Assembly: GCF_902832885.1 (NCBI RefSeq)
Contig: NZ_CADFDK010000010.1
Coordinates: 1-64,000 of the forward strand
Origin: Burkholderia seminalis DSM 23518
GTDB taxonomy: Bacteria > Pseudomonadota > Gammaproteobacteria > Burkholderiales > Burkholderiaceae
Length of the DNA stretch: 64,000 bases
Reading direction: 5' to 3'
Shown: positions 16,794-24,290 of the stretch, piece after piece
Layout of the letters: each line of letters opens with the position of its first letter
Position numbering within the stretch: position 1 is the stretch's first letter
Position numbers and translations under genes: made by a program
The notes under the pieces: generated by a model
The model's input: the letters and a program-made list of their open reading frames with translations, nothing else
Databases searched by the model: none
Told to the model about the DNA's origin: nothing

Positions 16794-17111
16794 ATGCGAA
16801 TCAATCAAGAATCGTCTCCGGCATCTTCCGGCGCAACGGTATCTGACGACAACGATGCTGTCCGAGTGCGGCAGTGGAGAGCGGGGGACAACGCCGCGGT
16901 GAAGCATGTTAGAGAGCTGTTGATGACCAAATCAGCGGAAGCATGGAAGATCTATAACGTACTCTCCTTCATGGTAGAAGCGCTTCCCGAAGACAACCCG
17001 GGCGAACTCCCAGTGCATTGCACTCTTGTCGACCTTCGTGAAGAGATCGAGAAGCTGGCAAGCGGATTGATGGAAATCACTGACAATGGGACGGTGGCTA
17101 CCGCGAGTTGA
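16794..17111 (+). CDS. hypothetical protein (105 aa)
   Basis: A soluble acidic protein ending in helices (CTLVDLREEIEKLASGLMEI). AGGGGAAC lies just before its ATG, ten bases after the preceding stop. No family recognised. Confidence 0.55.
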   Translation: MRINQESSPASSGATVSDDNDAVRVRQWRAGDNAAVKHVRELLMTKSAEAWKIYNVLSFMVEALPEDNPGELPVHCTLVDLREEIEKLASGLMEITDNGTVATAS

Positions 17112-17343
17112 TCTAACGGCAGTTGGAGTTGGCTCCAGCGGCACCGTCAGATCGACCGCAAACTGAGCTATCGCGCCACGCTTGTCACACCGGAGTCGAT
17201 ACGTTCACGAACATCTTGTGGCGGCTCATTTTCCGATAGGCGAGCCACGAACAGACACCCTTGATTAGCCCGACGGGGCGAAAACCGGTTCCCTCGCCGG
17301 CCGTCAGGGGTGCCCGACCTCTGAGGGGATTGCGCGAGGGCGC

Positions 17344-17988
17344 ATGATGGGTTTGAACTCCGGACCGCCTATTGCCGCCGACGATCTCCAAGCGTTGATG
17401 GCTTTCCCCACCGATGAAGCCGCGCGTAGAGCGTTCGGCCTCTACCTTCGTCACGATCGCGCGGCACTGAAGGGGGAGCGTATCGGGTTATCCGCGGAGG
17501 ATTACCTGTTTCTGACTTCCTGCTCACAGGTGTCCCGTCCAGAGATATTGGAGCGAGTTAAGAAGGCGACAAGGCGAGGCATGGCGGCCGCTTGGCCGTT
17601 TGTCGATATGTTCCAGTCCCCCGCCGATTCCAAGCCGTCGCTTGCGAAGGCTTATCGCAAAGCGCAAGAGTTCAAGCAGGCGAACTACGCGGACACGAAG
17701 AAGCGTCTTACGGACGTGTACCCGGACCTGGATTCGGACCAGATGGAGCGGAAGTACTTCGAGGAAGTGAAACGCGAGTTTGCTACCGTCCTGCATTTCT
17801 GGATGGCGCATCTGATCATAAACTCGGCGACCGACCGTGGGCCGGATGCCAGTGATCCACAACAATTCCTCAAATTCTTGCTGGGCGCGGAGCGGTGCGC
17901 GGAGTACCTTGCGTCCATCCGGTATTCAAACCGGCATCCGGCTATCGACGTTACCAAACTTCATCGAATCCCCATCATCGCCCGCTGA
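17344..17988 (+). CDS. hypothetical protein (214 aa)
   Basis: A largely helical soluble protein (MMGLNSGPPIAADDLQALMAFPTDEAARRAFGLYLRHDRAALKG at the N-terminus) with no recognised domain. Two ATG codons lie in tandem (17344, 17347). A 232-bp gap before it contains no convincing gene. Function not assigned. Confidence 0.55.
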   Translation: MMGLNSGPPIAADDLQALMAFPTDEAARRAFGLYLRHDRAALKGERIGLSAEDYLFLTSCSQVSRPEILERVKKATRRGMAAAWPFVDMFQSPADSKPSLAKAYRKAQEFKQANYADTKKRLTDVYPDLDSDQMERKYFEEVKREFATVLHFWMAHLIINSATDRGPDASDPQQFLKFLLGAERCAEYLASIRYSNRHPAIDVTKLHRIPIIAR

Positions 17989-18098
17989 GCCTTATCGGGC
18001 GGGGCTTCGATAGGGAAAGTGAAGTTCCCTCACTTCATCGCCTGTTTAGGTTCTGACATCTTGTCACGCATGCAAACGACGCCAAGGAGCGACAAAGC

Positions 18099-18344
18099 AT
18101 GCGTGCAAATGCCGAAACCAACAAGGCCCTCGCGACGCTTCCCGCGGTCGGCTTCTCACGCTGGAATCAGCTTCAGCTGTTCATTCCGGTGAGCCGTGAA
18201 ACGTGGCGCAAGTTAGTGAAAGAAGGTCGCGCCCCGCAGCCGCAGCGCTGGACTGAACGGTGCACGGTTTACAGCAATGAGGAAGTGCACCGCTGGATGA
18301 AGAACCCAGCCGCCTACCAAGCGCAAGCGATGGCTGCTGCGTAA
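18099..18344 (+). CDS. AlpA-like helix-turn-helix regulator, copy 1
   Basis: The protein has 81 residues. The core FSRWNQLQLFIPVSRETWRKLVKEGRAPQPQRW is a winged-helix AlpA/excisionase motif: the VSRETWRKL helix-turn-helix and then the PQP wing. AAGGAG lies 9 bases ahead of the ATG. A close relative occurs in the same element at 28965-29177. It probably controls excision or early transcription. Confidence 0.75.
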   Translation: MRANAETNKALATLPAVGFSRWNQLQLFIPVSRETWRKLVKEGRAPQPQRWTERCTVYSNEEVHRWMKNPAAYQAQAMAAA

Positions 18345-18354
18345 GGGGGCGTCG

Positions 18355-18657
18355 ATGACAAACAATAAAAAAGCCGCGACCCTCGAAGGTGCGGCTCAAA
18401 ACAAAGCTCAAGCCCACTATAGCAGCAACGATGCCGCAGCTCAACGGCATCGAATTCTTGATTTCCTGCATCAATACGGCTCGCTATCGACGTTAGATGC
18501 GCGGCACAAAATTGACGTCATGCATCCGGCGGCGCGGATCATGGAACTGCGGCGCATCGGGGTCGAGATCTCGACTGTTTGGACCCAGGAAGCTACGCCC
18601 GAAGGTAGTTGGCATCGCGTTGCACGCTACCACCTGATGCGGGAGGTAGCGGCATGA
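18355..18657 (+). CDS. winged-helix DNA-binding protein (HTH_39-like)
   Basis: The protein has 100 residues. Residues about 30-70 (RHRILDFLHQYGSLSTLDARHKIDVMHPAARIMELRRIGVEI) form a winged helix of the kind found next to phage replication initiators. It overlaps the next gene by 4 bp (ATGA), so it is part of the replication operon 18099-20940. Confidence 0.7.
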   Translation: MTNNKKAATLEGAAQNKAQAHYSSNDAAAQRHRILDFLHQYGSLSTLDARHKIDVMHPAARIMELRRIGVEISTVWTQEATPEGSWHRVARYHLMREVAA

Positions 18658-19460
18658 CGCGGCCGTCATTCCAGTTCTATCCAGGCGACTGGCAGGCGAA
18701 CAGCAACCTCCGACGCTGTACTCATGCTGAGAAGGGCGTCTGGATCGACGTGATGTGCCTCCTGCACGATTCCGAAGAGTACGGCGTTCTCCGCTGGCCG
18801 CTCAAAGAAATTGCGCAGGCGATCGGTGCTCCGCTCGCGATGCTCAGATCGATCATCACCAAGGGCGTGCTGAAGGGAGCCGACAAAGGGCAGACGTGTG
18901 CTGCGTTCATCTACGTTCCGAGATCCGGTCGACGTGACGGTGATCCCGTAACGCTCATCGCGGAGCAGGAAGGGCCGATCTGGTACTCCTCGAGGATGGT
19001 CAAGGACGAGCATGTGCGCTCGGTCCGTGGTGAGTCGTCTCGCTTCCCAATCGATGGCGATGATGCACTGAAGGCAGCACCAAAGGTGGCCTTGGGCGAT
19101 AGCACCAAAGCTTCACCAAAGCCCCCCTTAGGTGACGGCTCTTCATCTTCATCTTCATCTTCGTCTTCAAACAAACAAAAACAACGCGCTCCGCGCTTCG
19201 ATGCGCAGGCGCATCTCGAGTCTTTCGGCGTTCCGCCTGAGATCGCGAAGGACTGGCTTGCAGTTCGCAAAACCAAGCGTCTGGCGCCGACTGTGACGGC
19301 TTTCGATGATGCAAAAGCCGAGGCAGACAAGGCGGGGATCTCGATGGCGGACGCAGTGCGCACCTGCGTCATTCGTGGATGGGGAGGCTTCAACGCATCG
19401 TGGTTGAGCGAGCCGTCCGGACGCGTTAATGGCCATCAGGCCGAAGGGATCTTCGGATGA
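18654..19460 (+). CDS. YdaU/DUF1376-like replication initiator protein
   Basis: The protein has 268 residues. The N-terminal part (FQFYPGDWQANSNLRRCTHAEKGVWIDVMCLLHDSEEYGVLRWPLKEIAQAIG) matches the YdaU/DUF1376 type of phage replication protein. A linker with ten consecutive Ser codons leads to a helical C-terminal domain (HLESFGVPPEIAKDWLAVRKTKR) like those that recruit the helicase. It is coupled by overlaps to both neighbours and lies upstream of the DnaB-like helicase. The likely role is origin recognition or helicase loading. Confidence 0.7.
   Translation: MTRPSFQFYPGDWQANSNLRRCTHAEKGVWIDVMCLLHDSEEYGVLRWPLKEIAQAIGAPLAMLRSIITKGVLKGADKGQTCAAFIYVPRSGRRDGDPVTLIAEQEGPIWYSSRMVKDEHVRSVRGESSRFPIDGDDALKAAPKVALGDSTKASPKPPLGDGSSSSSSSSSSNKQKQRAPRFDAQAHLESFGVPPEIAKDWLAVRKTKRLAPTVTAFDDAKAEADKAGISMADAVRTCVIRGWGGFNASWLSEPSGRVNGHQAEGIFG
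19140..19169 (+). repeat. five TCTTCR hexamers encoding a ten-serine run
   Basis: TCTTCA three times, TCTTCG once, TCTTCA once, in frame within the replication initiator gene. Slippage would change linker length without breaking the frame. Confidence 0.8.
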
Positions 19461-19975
19461 TAGCCATGAAGCCGCGCTTCCCCCGTAACTCGGCCGAGCT
19501 GATAGCTATGCGCAAGAGCGGCAACGTGCCGGAACTACCGGTGTTGGTCACGCTTGTCGGCCCGTTGTCATGGGCGAATGTGACGCTCAGCGCGACGCCA
19601 AGCGAGCGTTACGACTGGCGACCGGTTACAGCATTGGACGTCGAGGTGTTCGCGTCCATACACGTGCCGTGGAGTGACCTTCTGAGCACGCTGTCGGATA
19701 TCGCCGCTGCAGTACCTGACACGCTGGTGCTGACCTTCCGCGAAGGTCCGCGTGTGCATTGCGGCGAGGCGCATGTTGTCCCTGGACAGGATTTCGCGCT
19801 GTTTGACTGGTTCCCGATGGCGATCGCACCGATCTGTTGGCCCGCGTCGCACGTACTTGCTCGACGCCTGTTCGACGTATTGGGCGACACGATTCCGAAT
19901 CCGTACGACGACGCCTGCGACCTCGCAATGCAGGTGGTCGCCGAAGCTCATGAGAATGCCAAGGAGGTGGCCTGA
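19457..19975 (+). CDS. hypothetical protein of the replication operon (172 aa)
   Basis: It starts in the ATGA overlap with the previous stop (a second ATG lies at 19466) and ends in a TGATG overlap with the helicase gene, so it is tightly coupled on both sides. It is a soluble protein with no recognised motif. By position it may help replication. Function unknown. Confidence 0.6.
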   Translation: MIAMKPRFPRNSAELIAMRKSGNVPELPVLVTLVGPLSWANVTLSATPSERYDWRPVTALDVEVFASIHVPWSDLLSTLSDIAAAVPDTLVLTFREGPRVHCGEAHVVPGQDFALFDWFPMAIAPICWPASHVLARRLFDVLGDTIPNPYDDACDLAMQVVAEAHENAKEVA

Positions 19976-20940
19976 TGGCCCGAACGATTCCCGATTCGAT
20001 CGACTGGAACGCCTATCTCAACGATACAGACGACGGCCGAGCGGACGTGCGCCGCGCGAGCGAGTTTATCGAGGACCTGGTCGAGCACCTGCACAGCCCG
20101 AAGGAAGTCGCGCCCGGTACCGAGTCGCCTTGGGCCACCGTTGGCGATTCGCTCCGCTTCCGCGAGGGCGAGGTGACGCTGTGGGGCGGCGTGAACGGCC
20201 ACGGCAAGTCCGCCGTCCTCGGCGAGGTGATGCTTCATGCCATGTCGGCCGGCGACCGGGTATGCATCGCGTCGATGGAAATGCGCCCGATCGCGACGAT
20301 GGAGCGCCTCGCGCGCCAGGCGGCGGCCACTGATAAGCCGGCTCCTGAATTCATCCGCGGCTTCGGTCGCTGGACGGACGAGCGGCTTTGGCTGTACGCC
20401 CACGTTGGTACCGTGGAACGAACCCGCATGCTCGCCGTAGCCCGGTACTGCCGCAAGGAGCTTGGCGTGCACCACGTCGTGATCGACAGCCTGCTCAAGT
20501 GCGGCATCGCTCCGGACGACTATGGCGGCCAGAAAGCGTTTGTCGATTCGCTGTGTTCGCTGGCGCGCGACACCGGCGTGCACATCCACCTCGTGCATCA
20601 CGCGCGCAAGGGCGAGAAGGAAGCCGTCGTGCCGGACAAGTTCGATATGAAGGGCGCCGGCGAGATCACGGATTTGGTGGACAACGTTCTGATCGTCCAT
20701 CGCAACAAGTCCAAGGAGGCGCTGCTCCGCAAGGAGATGCTTTCTGACGAGAAGCGCGAAGAAGCCGAGCAGCAGGCCGATACAGCGTTGATCTGCGCGA
20801 AGCAGCGCCACCACACGTGGGAAGGCACCGTGCGCCTCTGGTTCGACATGGCCAGCCTGCAGTTTCGTGACGTACGTGCTGGCGGCGCGCGGTATCTGGA
20901 TCTGCATTCCGGTACGTGGATGCAGGGCTGGCAGCGGTGA
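19975..20940 (+). CDS. DnaB/Twinkle-like replicative helicase (RecA-fold ATPase)
   Basis: The protein has 321 residues. Walker A is GGVNGHGKSAV (about 71-81), Walker B-like VVIDSLLKCG, and a His-rich VHIHLVHHARKG fits helicase motif H3. The C-terminal TALICAKQRHHTWEG contains the arginine-finger-like KQR seen in DnaB/gp4-type helicases. It is shorter than DnaB because the N-terminal primase-binding domain is missing. It is probably the replication fork helicase of element A, loaded by the 18654 product. Confidence 0.85.
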   Translation: MARTIPDSIDWNAYLNDTDDGRADVRRASEFIEDLVEHLHSPKEVAPGTESPWATVGDSLRFREGEVTLWGGVNGHGKSAVLGEVMLHAMSAGDRVCIASMEMRPIATMERLARQAAATDKPAPEFIRGFGRWTDERLWLYAHVGTVERTRMLAVARYCRKELGVHHVVIDSLLKCGIAPDDYGGQKAFVDSLCSLARDTGVHIHLVHHARKGEKEAVVPDKFDMKGAGEITDLVDNVLIVHRNKSKEALLRKEMLSDEKREEAEQQADTALICAKQRHHTWEGTVRLWFDMASLQFRDVRAGGARYLDLHSGTWMQGWQR

Positions 20941-20983
20941 TTTGGGTCGCTGAGACTGAATTTAGCAGGAGAAAATCAGGGCA

Positions 20984-21400
20984 ATGACCCAGTTCAGGAA
21001 AGGGCAGAGCGGCAATCCCGCGGGGAAACCGAAGGGTGCGCGTGACAAGCGCACGGCGCTGCGCGAGTTGCTCCAGCCGCATGCCGCCGATTTGGTGAAG
21101 AAGGCCGTGGAGCTGGCGCTGGCCGGCGACACGACGGCGCTGCGGATTTGCATCGACCGGTGCATCCCGACGATCAAGGCGAAGGATCAGCCAATCAGCC
21201 TCAAGAGCTTGGGTGGCTCGCCAGCACAGATGGGCGAAACAGTTTTACGGGCGATGGCGGCGGGAGAAATCACGCCCGATGAGGCAGCCGCAGTGATGCA
21301 GGTCGTTACCGCGCAGATGAGGATTGTCGAGGTCGATGATCTTGTGAAACGCATCGAGGCTTTGGAGGGCAACGGCGATGGCGAGCAACAACAATCTTAA
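20984..21400 (+). CDS. DUF5681-type protein, small-terminase-position
   Basis: The protein has 138 residues. The N-terminus FRKGQSGNPAGKPKGARDKRTALRELL is the hallmark of DUF5681, found at the small-terminase position of many phages. CAGGAG lies upstream. No large terminase follows, which is notable. The C-terminus is helical. It could be DNA-binding packaging machinery left over from a prophage, or serve a satellite. Confidence 0.75.
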   Translation: MTQFRKGQSGNPAGKPKGARDKRTALRELLQPHAADLVKKAVELALAGDTTALRICIDRCIPTIKAKDQPISLKSLGGSPAQMGETVLRAMAAGEITPDEAAAVMQVVTAQMRIVEVDDLVKRIEALEGNGDGEQQQS

Positions 21401-21668
21401 GGCGCGCGTTGCGTGCTTGGAACAACGACGGGACACGAGTGATCCGCCGATCATCATTCGCCGAATCATCGCTTCGGAAGACGAAAGCTATTTCGACGGC
21501 GTTACGGTGAATGGAGCCTATGTGCCGTGTGCACCCGGTCAGTCTGCATCCGAGTTGGAGCAGCAGTTGATCGCGGAAATCAAGCGTCAACGTGTAGCAG
21601 GCAGGTTTCTCGTTCGCAAGGAGAGGGCCGGCGCCGTAACCAACGCGGGACGACATGCCGAGTCGTGA
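21378..21668 (+). CDS. small coiled-coil phage protein (96 aa), copy 1
   Basis: It starts inside the end of the preceding gene. The N-terminus MASNNNLKARVACLEQR resembles that of the next gene (MANINLRTRVERLEQR), suggesting tandem duplication. The rest (IIIRRIIASEDESYFDGVTVNG) looks like beta strands. Function unknown. Confidence 0.55.
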   Translation: MASNNNLKARVACLEQRRDTSDPPIIIRRIIASEDESYFDGVTVNGAYVPCAPGQSASELEQQLIAEIKRQRVAGRFLVRKERAGAVTNAGRHAES

Positions 21669-21686
21669 TCATTGGAGAGCAATGCA

Positions 21687-21899
21687 ATGGCAAACATCAA
21701 CCTCAGAACGCGTGTTGAGCGCCTCGAGCAACGGCAGCCTGAGTCGTACGCCGTAGACACGATTGTGATTACTGACCTCGAGGATAAGGAGTGCCTCCCG
21801 CACCTCATTTGGACGCTTGGACGTAGCGGCTTTGAGGAAGTCCCCGAAGGGACGACGTGGGCGGACGTTCAATGTGGGGCGATTGGAGGTGGCAAATGA
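21687..21899 (+). CDS. small coiled-coil phage protein (70 aa), copy 2
   Basis: The N-terminal heptad-like segment is close to the previous gene. GGAGAG precedes the start; an ATG fifteen bases upstream is possible. The stop overlaps the next start (ATGA). Function unknown. Confidence 0.55.
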   Translation: MANINLRTRVERLEQRQPESYAVDTIVITDLEDKECLPHLIWTLGRSGFEEVPEGTTWADVQCGAIGGGK

Positions 21900-22255
21900 A
21901 AGATGCAGACGAACAAATCCAGCTTGCGAATATGGAGCTTGTGTTGAACGTCGCGCTGGCTCAATTGAGGGTCATCCATGCGCACATACAACCGGTGGCA
22001 GACCAATTTGATGAATCGAGCGAGGAGCGCCGGTATCTGATGGCTGGTGTCGTTGAAATGGTGAACCTCCACGGCTACCTGACGAATCGCCTTAACGAAT
22101 TGACGACGGGAATCGCAGATCCAGTCGAGGCGGCGAAGGTCATTGTCGATGGAGCAAAGCGATGCGCACAGCAGATGCAAACCGATGCTGATGCCGACAA
22201 GGCATTGCTTCAGCGGGACGCTGACGGCGAGCGTTCGGACATCTTGATTCATTAA
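21896..22255 (+). CDS. hypothetical helical phage protein (119 aa)
   Basis: An acidic helical protein (MKDADEQIQLANMELVLNVALAQLRVIHAHIQPVADQFDESSEERRYLMAGVV). It is coupled to the preceding gene and followed 12 bases later by the large ejection-type gene. No domain recognised. Confidence 0.55.
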   Translation: MKDADEQIQLANMELVLNVALAQLRVIHAHIQPVADQFDESSEERRYLMAGVVEMVNLHGYLTNRLNELTTGIADPVEAAKVIVDGAKRCAQQMQTDADADKALLQRDADGERSDILIH

Positions 22256-22267
22256 CAGGGGAATCTC

Positions 22268-24280
22268 ATGGGACTGTTGGACGCTCTTTCTACAAGCAGC
22301 GAATCGGATCAGGTGCCTGCGTTCGGAGGAGGCCTGATGGGAATGATGGCGAATCCGAACACCGCCGGCCTGATGGGCATGGCTGGCGCGCTGCTGCAAG
22401 CGTCGGGTGCATCCCGATTGCCCGTGACGAACGGCGCGGCACTGGGCATGGGTTTGCAGGGGGGCATGCAGGGAGCCCAGGATGCCTTCGCAATGCAACG
22501 GCAACTGATGGGGTTGCGGATGGTGCAGGGACTGATGGCCGGGAACACAAACGCGGCTGCTGCGCCGACCGCCACGCAAGAATCCGTCGCTCCCGCACCG
22601 GCCCTTGTCGGTTCGGCAAACGTGCCCGGTTTGTCCGGGATATCGGCCGGAATGGGGGCATACGCGTCCTCTCCGCAAGTAGCAGCGGACTCCGCGGCTT
22701 CCCTCTATCCGACGCAAGCGCAGGCGAAGGATTCGAATGTCAGACGCATCCTGAACCAGGGATTGGGACTCAGCATGATGGGTGTGCCCGGCGGGATGGA
22801 TTACGCAAAGGAGCAGCTTCAGTATGATCCGTCGGTACAGATGGCATTGCCGACGGACGTCCAGCGCAATGCAGCCGCCGCGTATGGCAATGGGACGCCC
22901 GAATATCAGAATGCACTGCGCGGCATCCTGACGAAGGACGGAATCGTCTCGCTGCGCCCTGGCGCGCCATTCGTTATGAATGGCAAGCTCGTGACTACGC
23001 CTGGTGCGGCACCCGCCGGGTACATGAACAGCTACGACAATGCGACCGGCCAATGGTCGGTCACGCCAGTTGCGGGCGGCGCGGAGGCCGTTCGCGGTAG
23101 TTCGGCCGCGCAGGCTGGCGGCAAGGCGCAGTACAACCTGCAACAGGTCTGGGACCCGTCGGCGAATGGCGGTCAGGGCGGCTTCGTTTTCCAGTCCACT
23201 GCAAATGTCGCAGACGCGTCGAATGGTGGCGCTTCCACCGGCGCGGGAGCGGTGCCCGGTTTAACGCCGTTCCAGAACGCCATCCGCCAGGTCGAGAGCG
23301 GTGGCAATCCGATGGCTGTTAATCCGGCGTCCGGCGCATCGGGAAGCATGCAGACAATGGGCTCGACTCTGACGAACCCGGGCTTTGGCGTGACACCTGC
23401 GCGTGACAATTCTCCGGCCGAGAAGCAGCGAGTCGGTGCTGATTATGCGACCGCCATGCAGCAGCGCTACGGCAACTATACGGATGCGGCCGTCGCCTAT
23501 AACTGGGGGCCGCAGAACGCCGACAAATGGATCGCCGCTGGTCGGCCGTGGAAGATGCTGCCCACCGAGACGCAGGGCTTCGTCGGTCAGGTGCACGCGC
23601 AAATGCAGAACTACAACGGCGCACCGGCGCAAGGTTCGCCAGCGATGCCCCAGTCCGCCCATCCGATGGCAGCGCAACCTCCCCTTGGCGCCCAGGCCGA
23701 CGCCACCGCACAGGCGAAAGGCCAGGTCGACACTATGAACGCCTCGTACAAGGAGGCGCGACAAGCCCGGTCCACCGGTCAGTACGCGCTGACGATGCTC
23801 GACGACATGTCGAACTTCGCCCAGACGAAGAGCCCGGCACTCGCGAACAAGCTATACAACGTGCAGGGCATCTTTTCGTCGGACGCCCAGTTGTTCGACA
23901 AAGCGCGCGACAACCTCATTACGCAGGTATCGAACTCGAGCGGCATGAGCACTGACGCTGCCCGGGCGATCGTCGACGGCGCCATCCCATCGTACGGCAT
24001 GAATCCGCAGGCGATCCAGACCGGCCTGGGCCAGATCAAGGCGCAGGTACAGATGCGGATGGTCAAGGGTGACTATCTTTCCGATGCGTACGCCAACGGA
24101 AATGCGCAGGCCTACAACCAGCGCGAAAACCAGTTCGACCAGGTGATGACGCCCACCGCCGCCGCAATTATCAAGATGCCGTCCGGCCCAGCCCGCAATC
24201 AGGCAATCGCTGCGGCCAAAAACAATCCGCAGGACGCACAGGCCCTCCGCTGGGGCTTGAACGTCGGCCTGCTGCGCTAA
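22268..24280 (+). CDS. phage internal virion protein with lytic transglycosylase (SLT-like) domain
   Basis: The protein has 670 residues. The N-terminal part is Met/Ala/Gly-rich and hydrophobic. At about 330-440 there is an SLT-type lysozyme domain: FQNAIRQVESGGNPMAVNP with the catalytic Glu, then GASGSMQTM and AVAYNWGPQN. The remainder is Gln/Ala-rich and helical. Podoviruses carry such proteins inside the capsid and eject them to open peptidoglycan. AGGGGA precedes the start. No capsid gene lies nearby. Confidence 0.75.
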   Translation: MGLLDALSTSSESDQVPAFGGGLMGMMANPNTAGLMGMAGALLQASGASRLPVTNGAALGMGLQGGMQGAQDAFAMQRQLMGLRMVQGLMAGNTNAAAAPTATQESVAPAPALVGSANVPGLSGISAGMGAYASSPQVAADSAASLYPTQAQAKDSNVRRILNQGLGLSMMGVPGGMDYAKEQLQYDPSVQMALPTDVQRNAAAAYGNGTPEYQNALRGILTKDGIVSLRPGAPFVMNGKLVTTPGAAPAGYMNSYDNATGQWSVTPVAGGAEAVRGSSAAQAGGKAQYNLQQVWDPSANGGQGGFVFQSTANVADASNGGASTGAGAVPGLTPFQNAIRQVESGGNPMAVNPASGASGSMQTMGSTLTNPGFGVTPARDNSPAEKQRVGADYATAMQQRYGNYTDAAVAYNWGPQNADKWIAAGRPWKMLPTETQGFVGQVHAQMQNYNGAPAQGSPAMPQSAHPMAAQPPLGAQADATAQAKGQVDTMNASYKEARQARSTGQYALTMLDDMSNFAQTKSPALANKLYNVQGIFSSDAQLFDKARDNLITQVSNSSGMSTDAARAIVDGAIPSYGMNPQAIQTGLGQIKAQVQMRMVKGDYLSDAYANGNAQAYNQRENQFDQVMTPTAAAIIKMPSGPARNQAIAAAKNNPQDAQALRWGLNVGLLR

Positions 24281-24290
24281 GGAGGTCGCC

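Noticed and set aside
17979-18001. Terminator after the 17344 gene
   Set aside because: CGCCCG/CGGGCG can pair, but the loop is long and no T-run follows.
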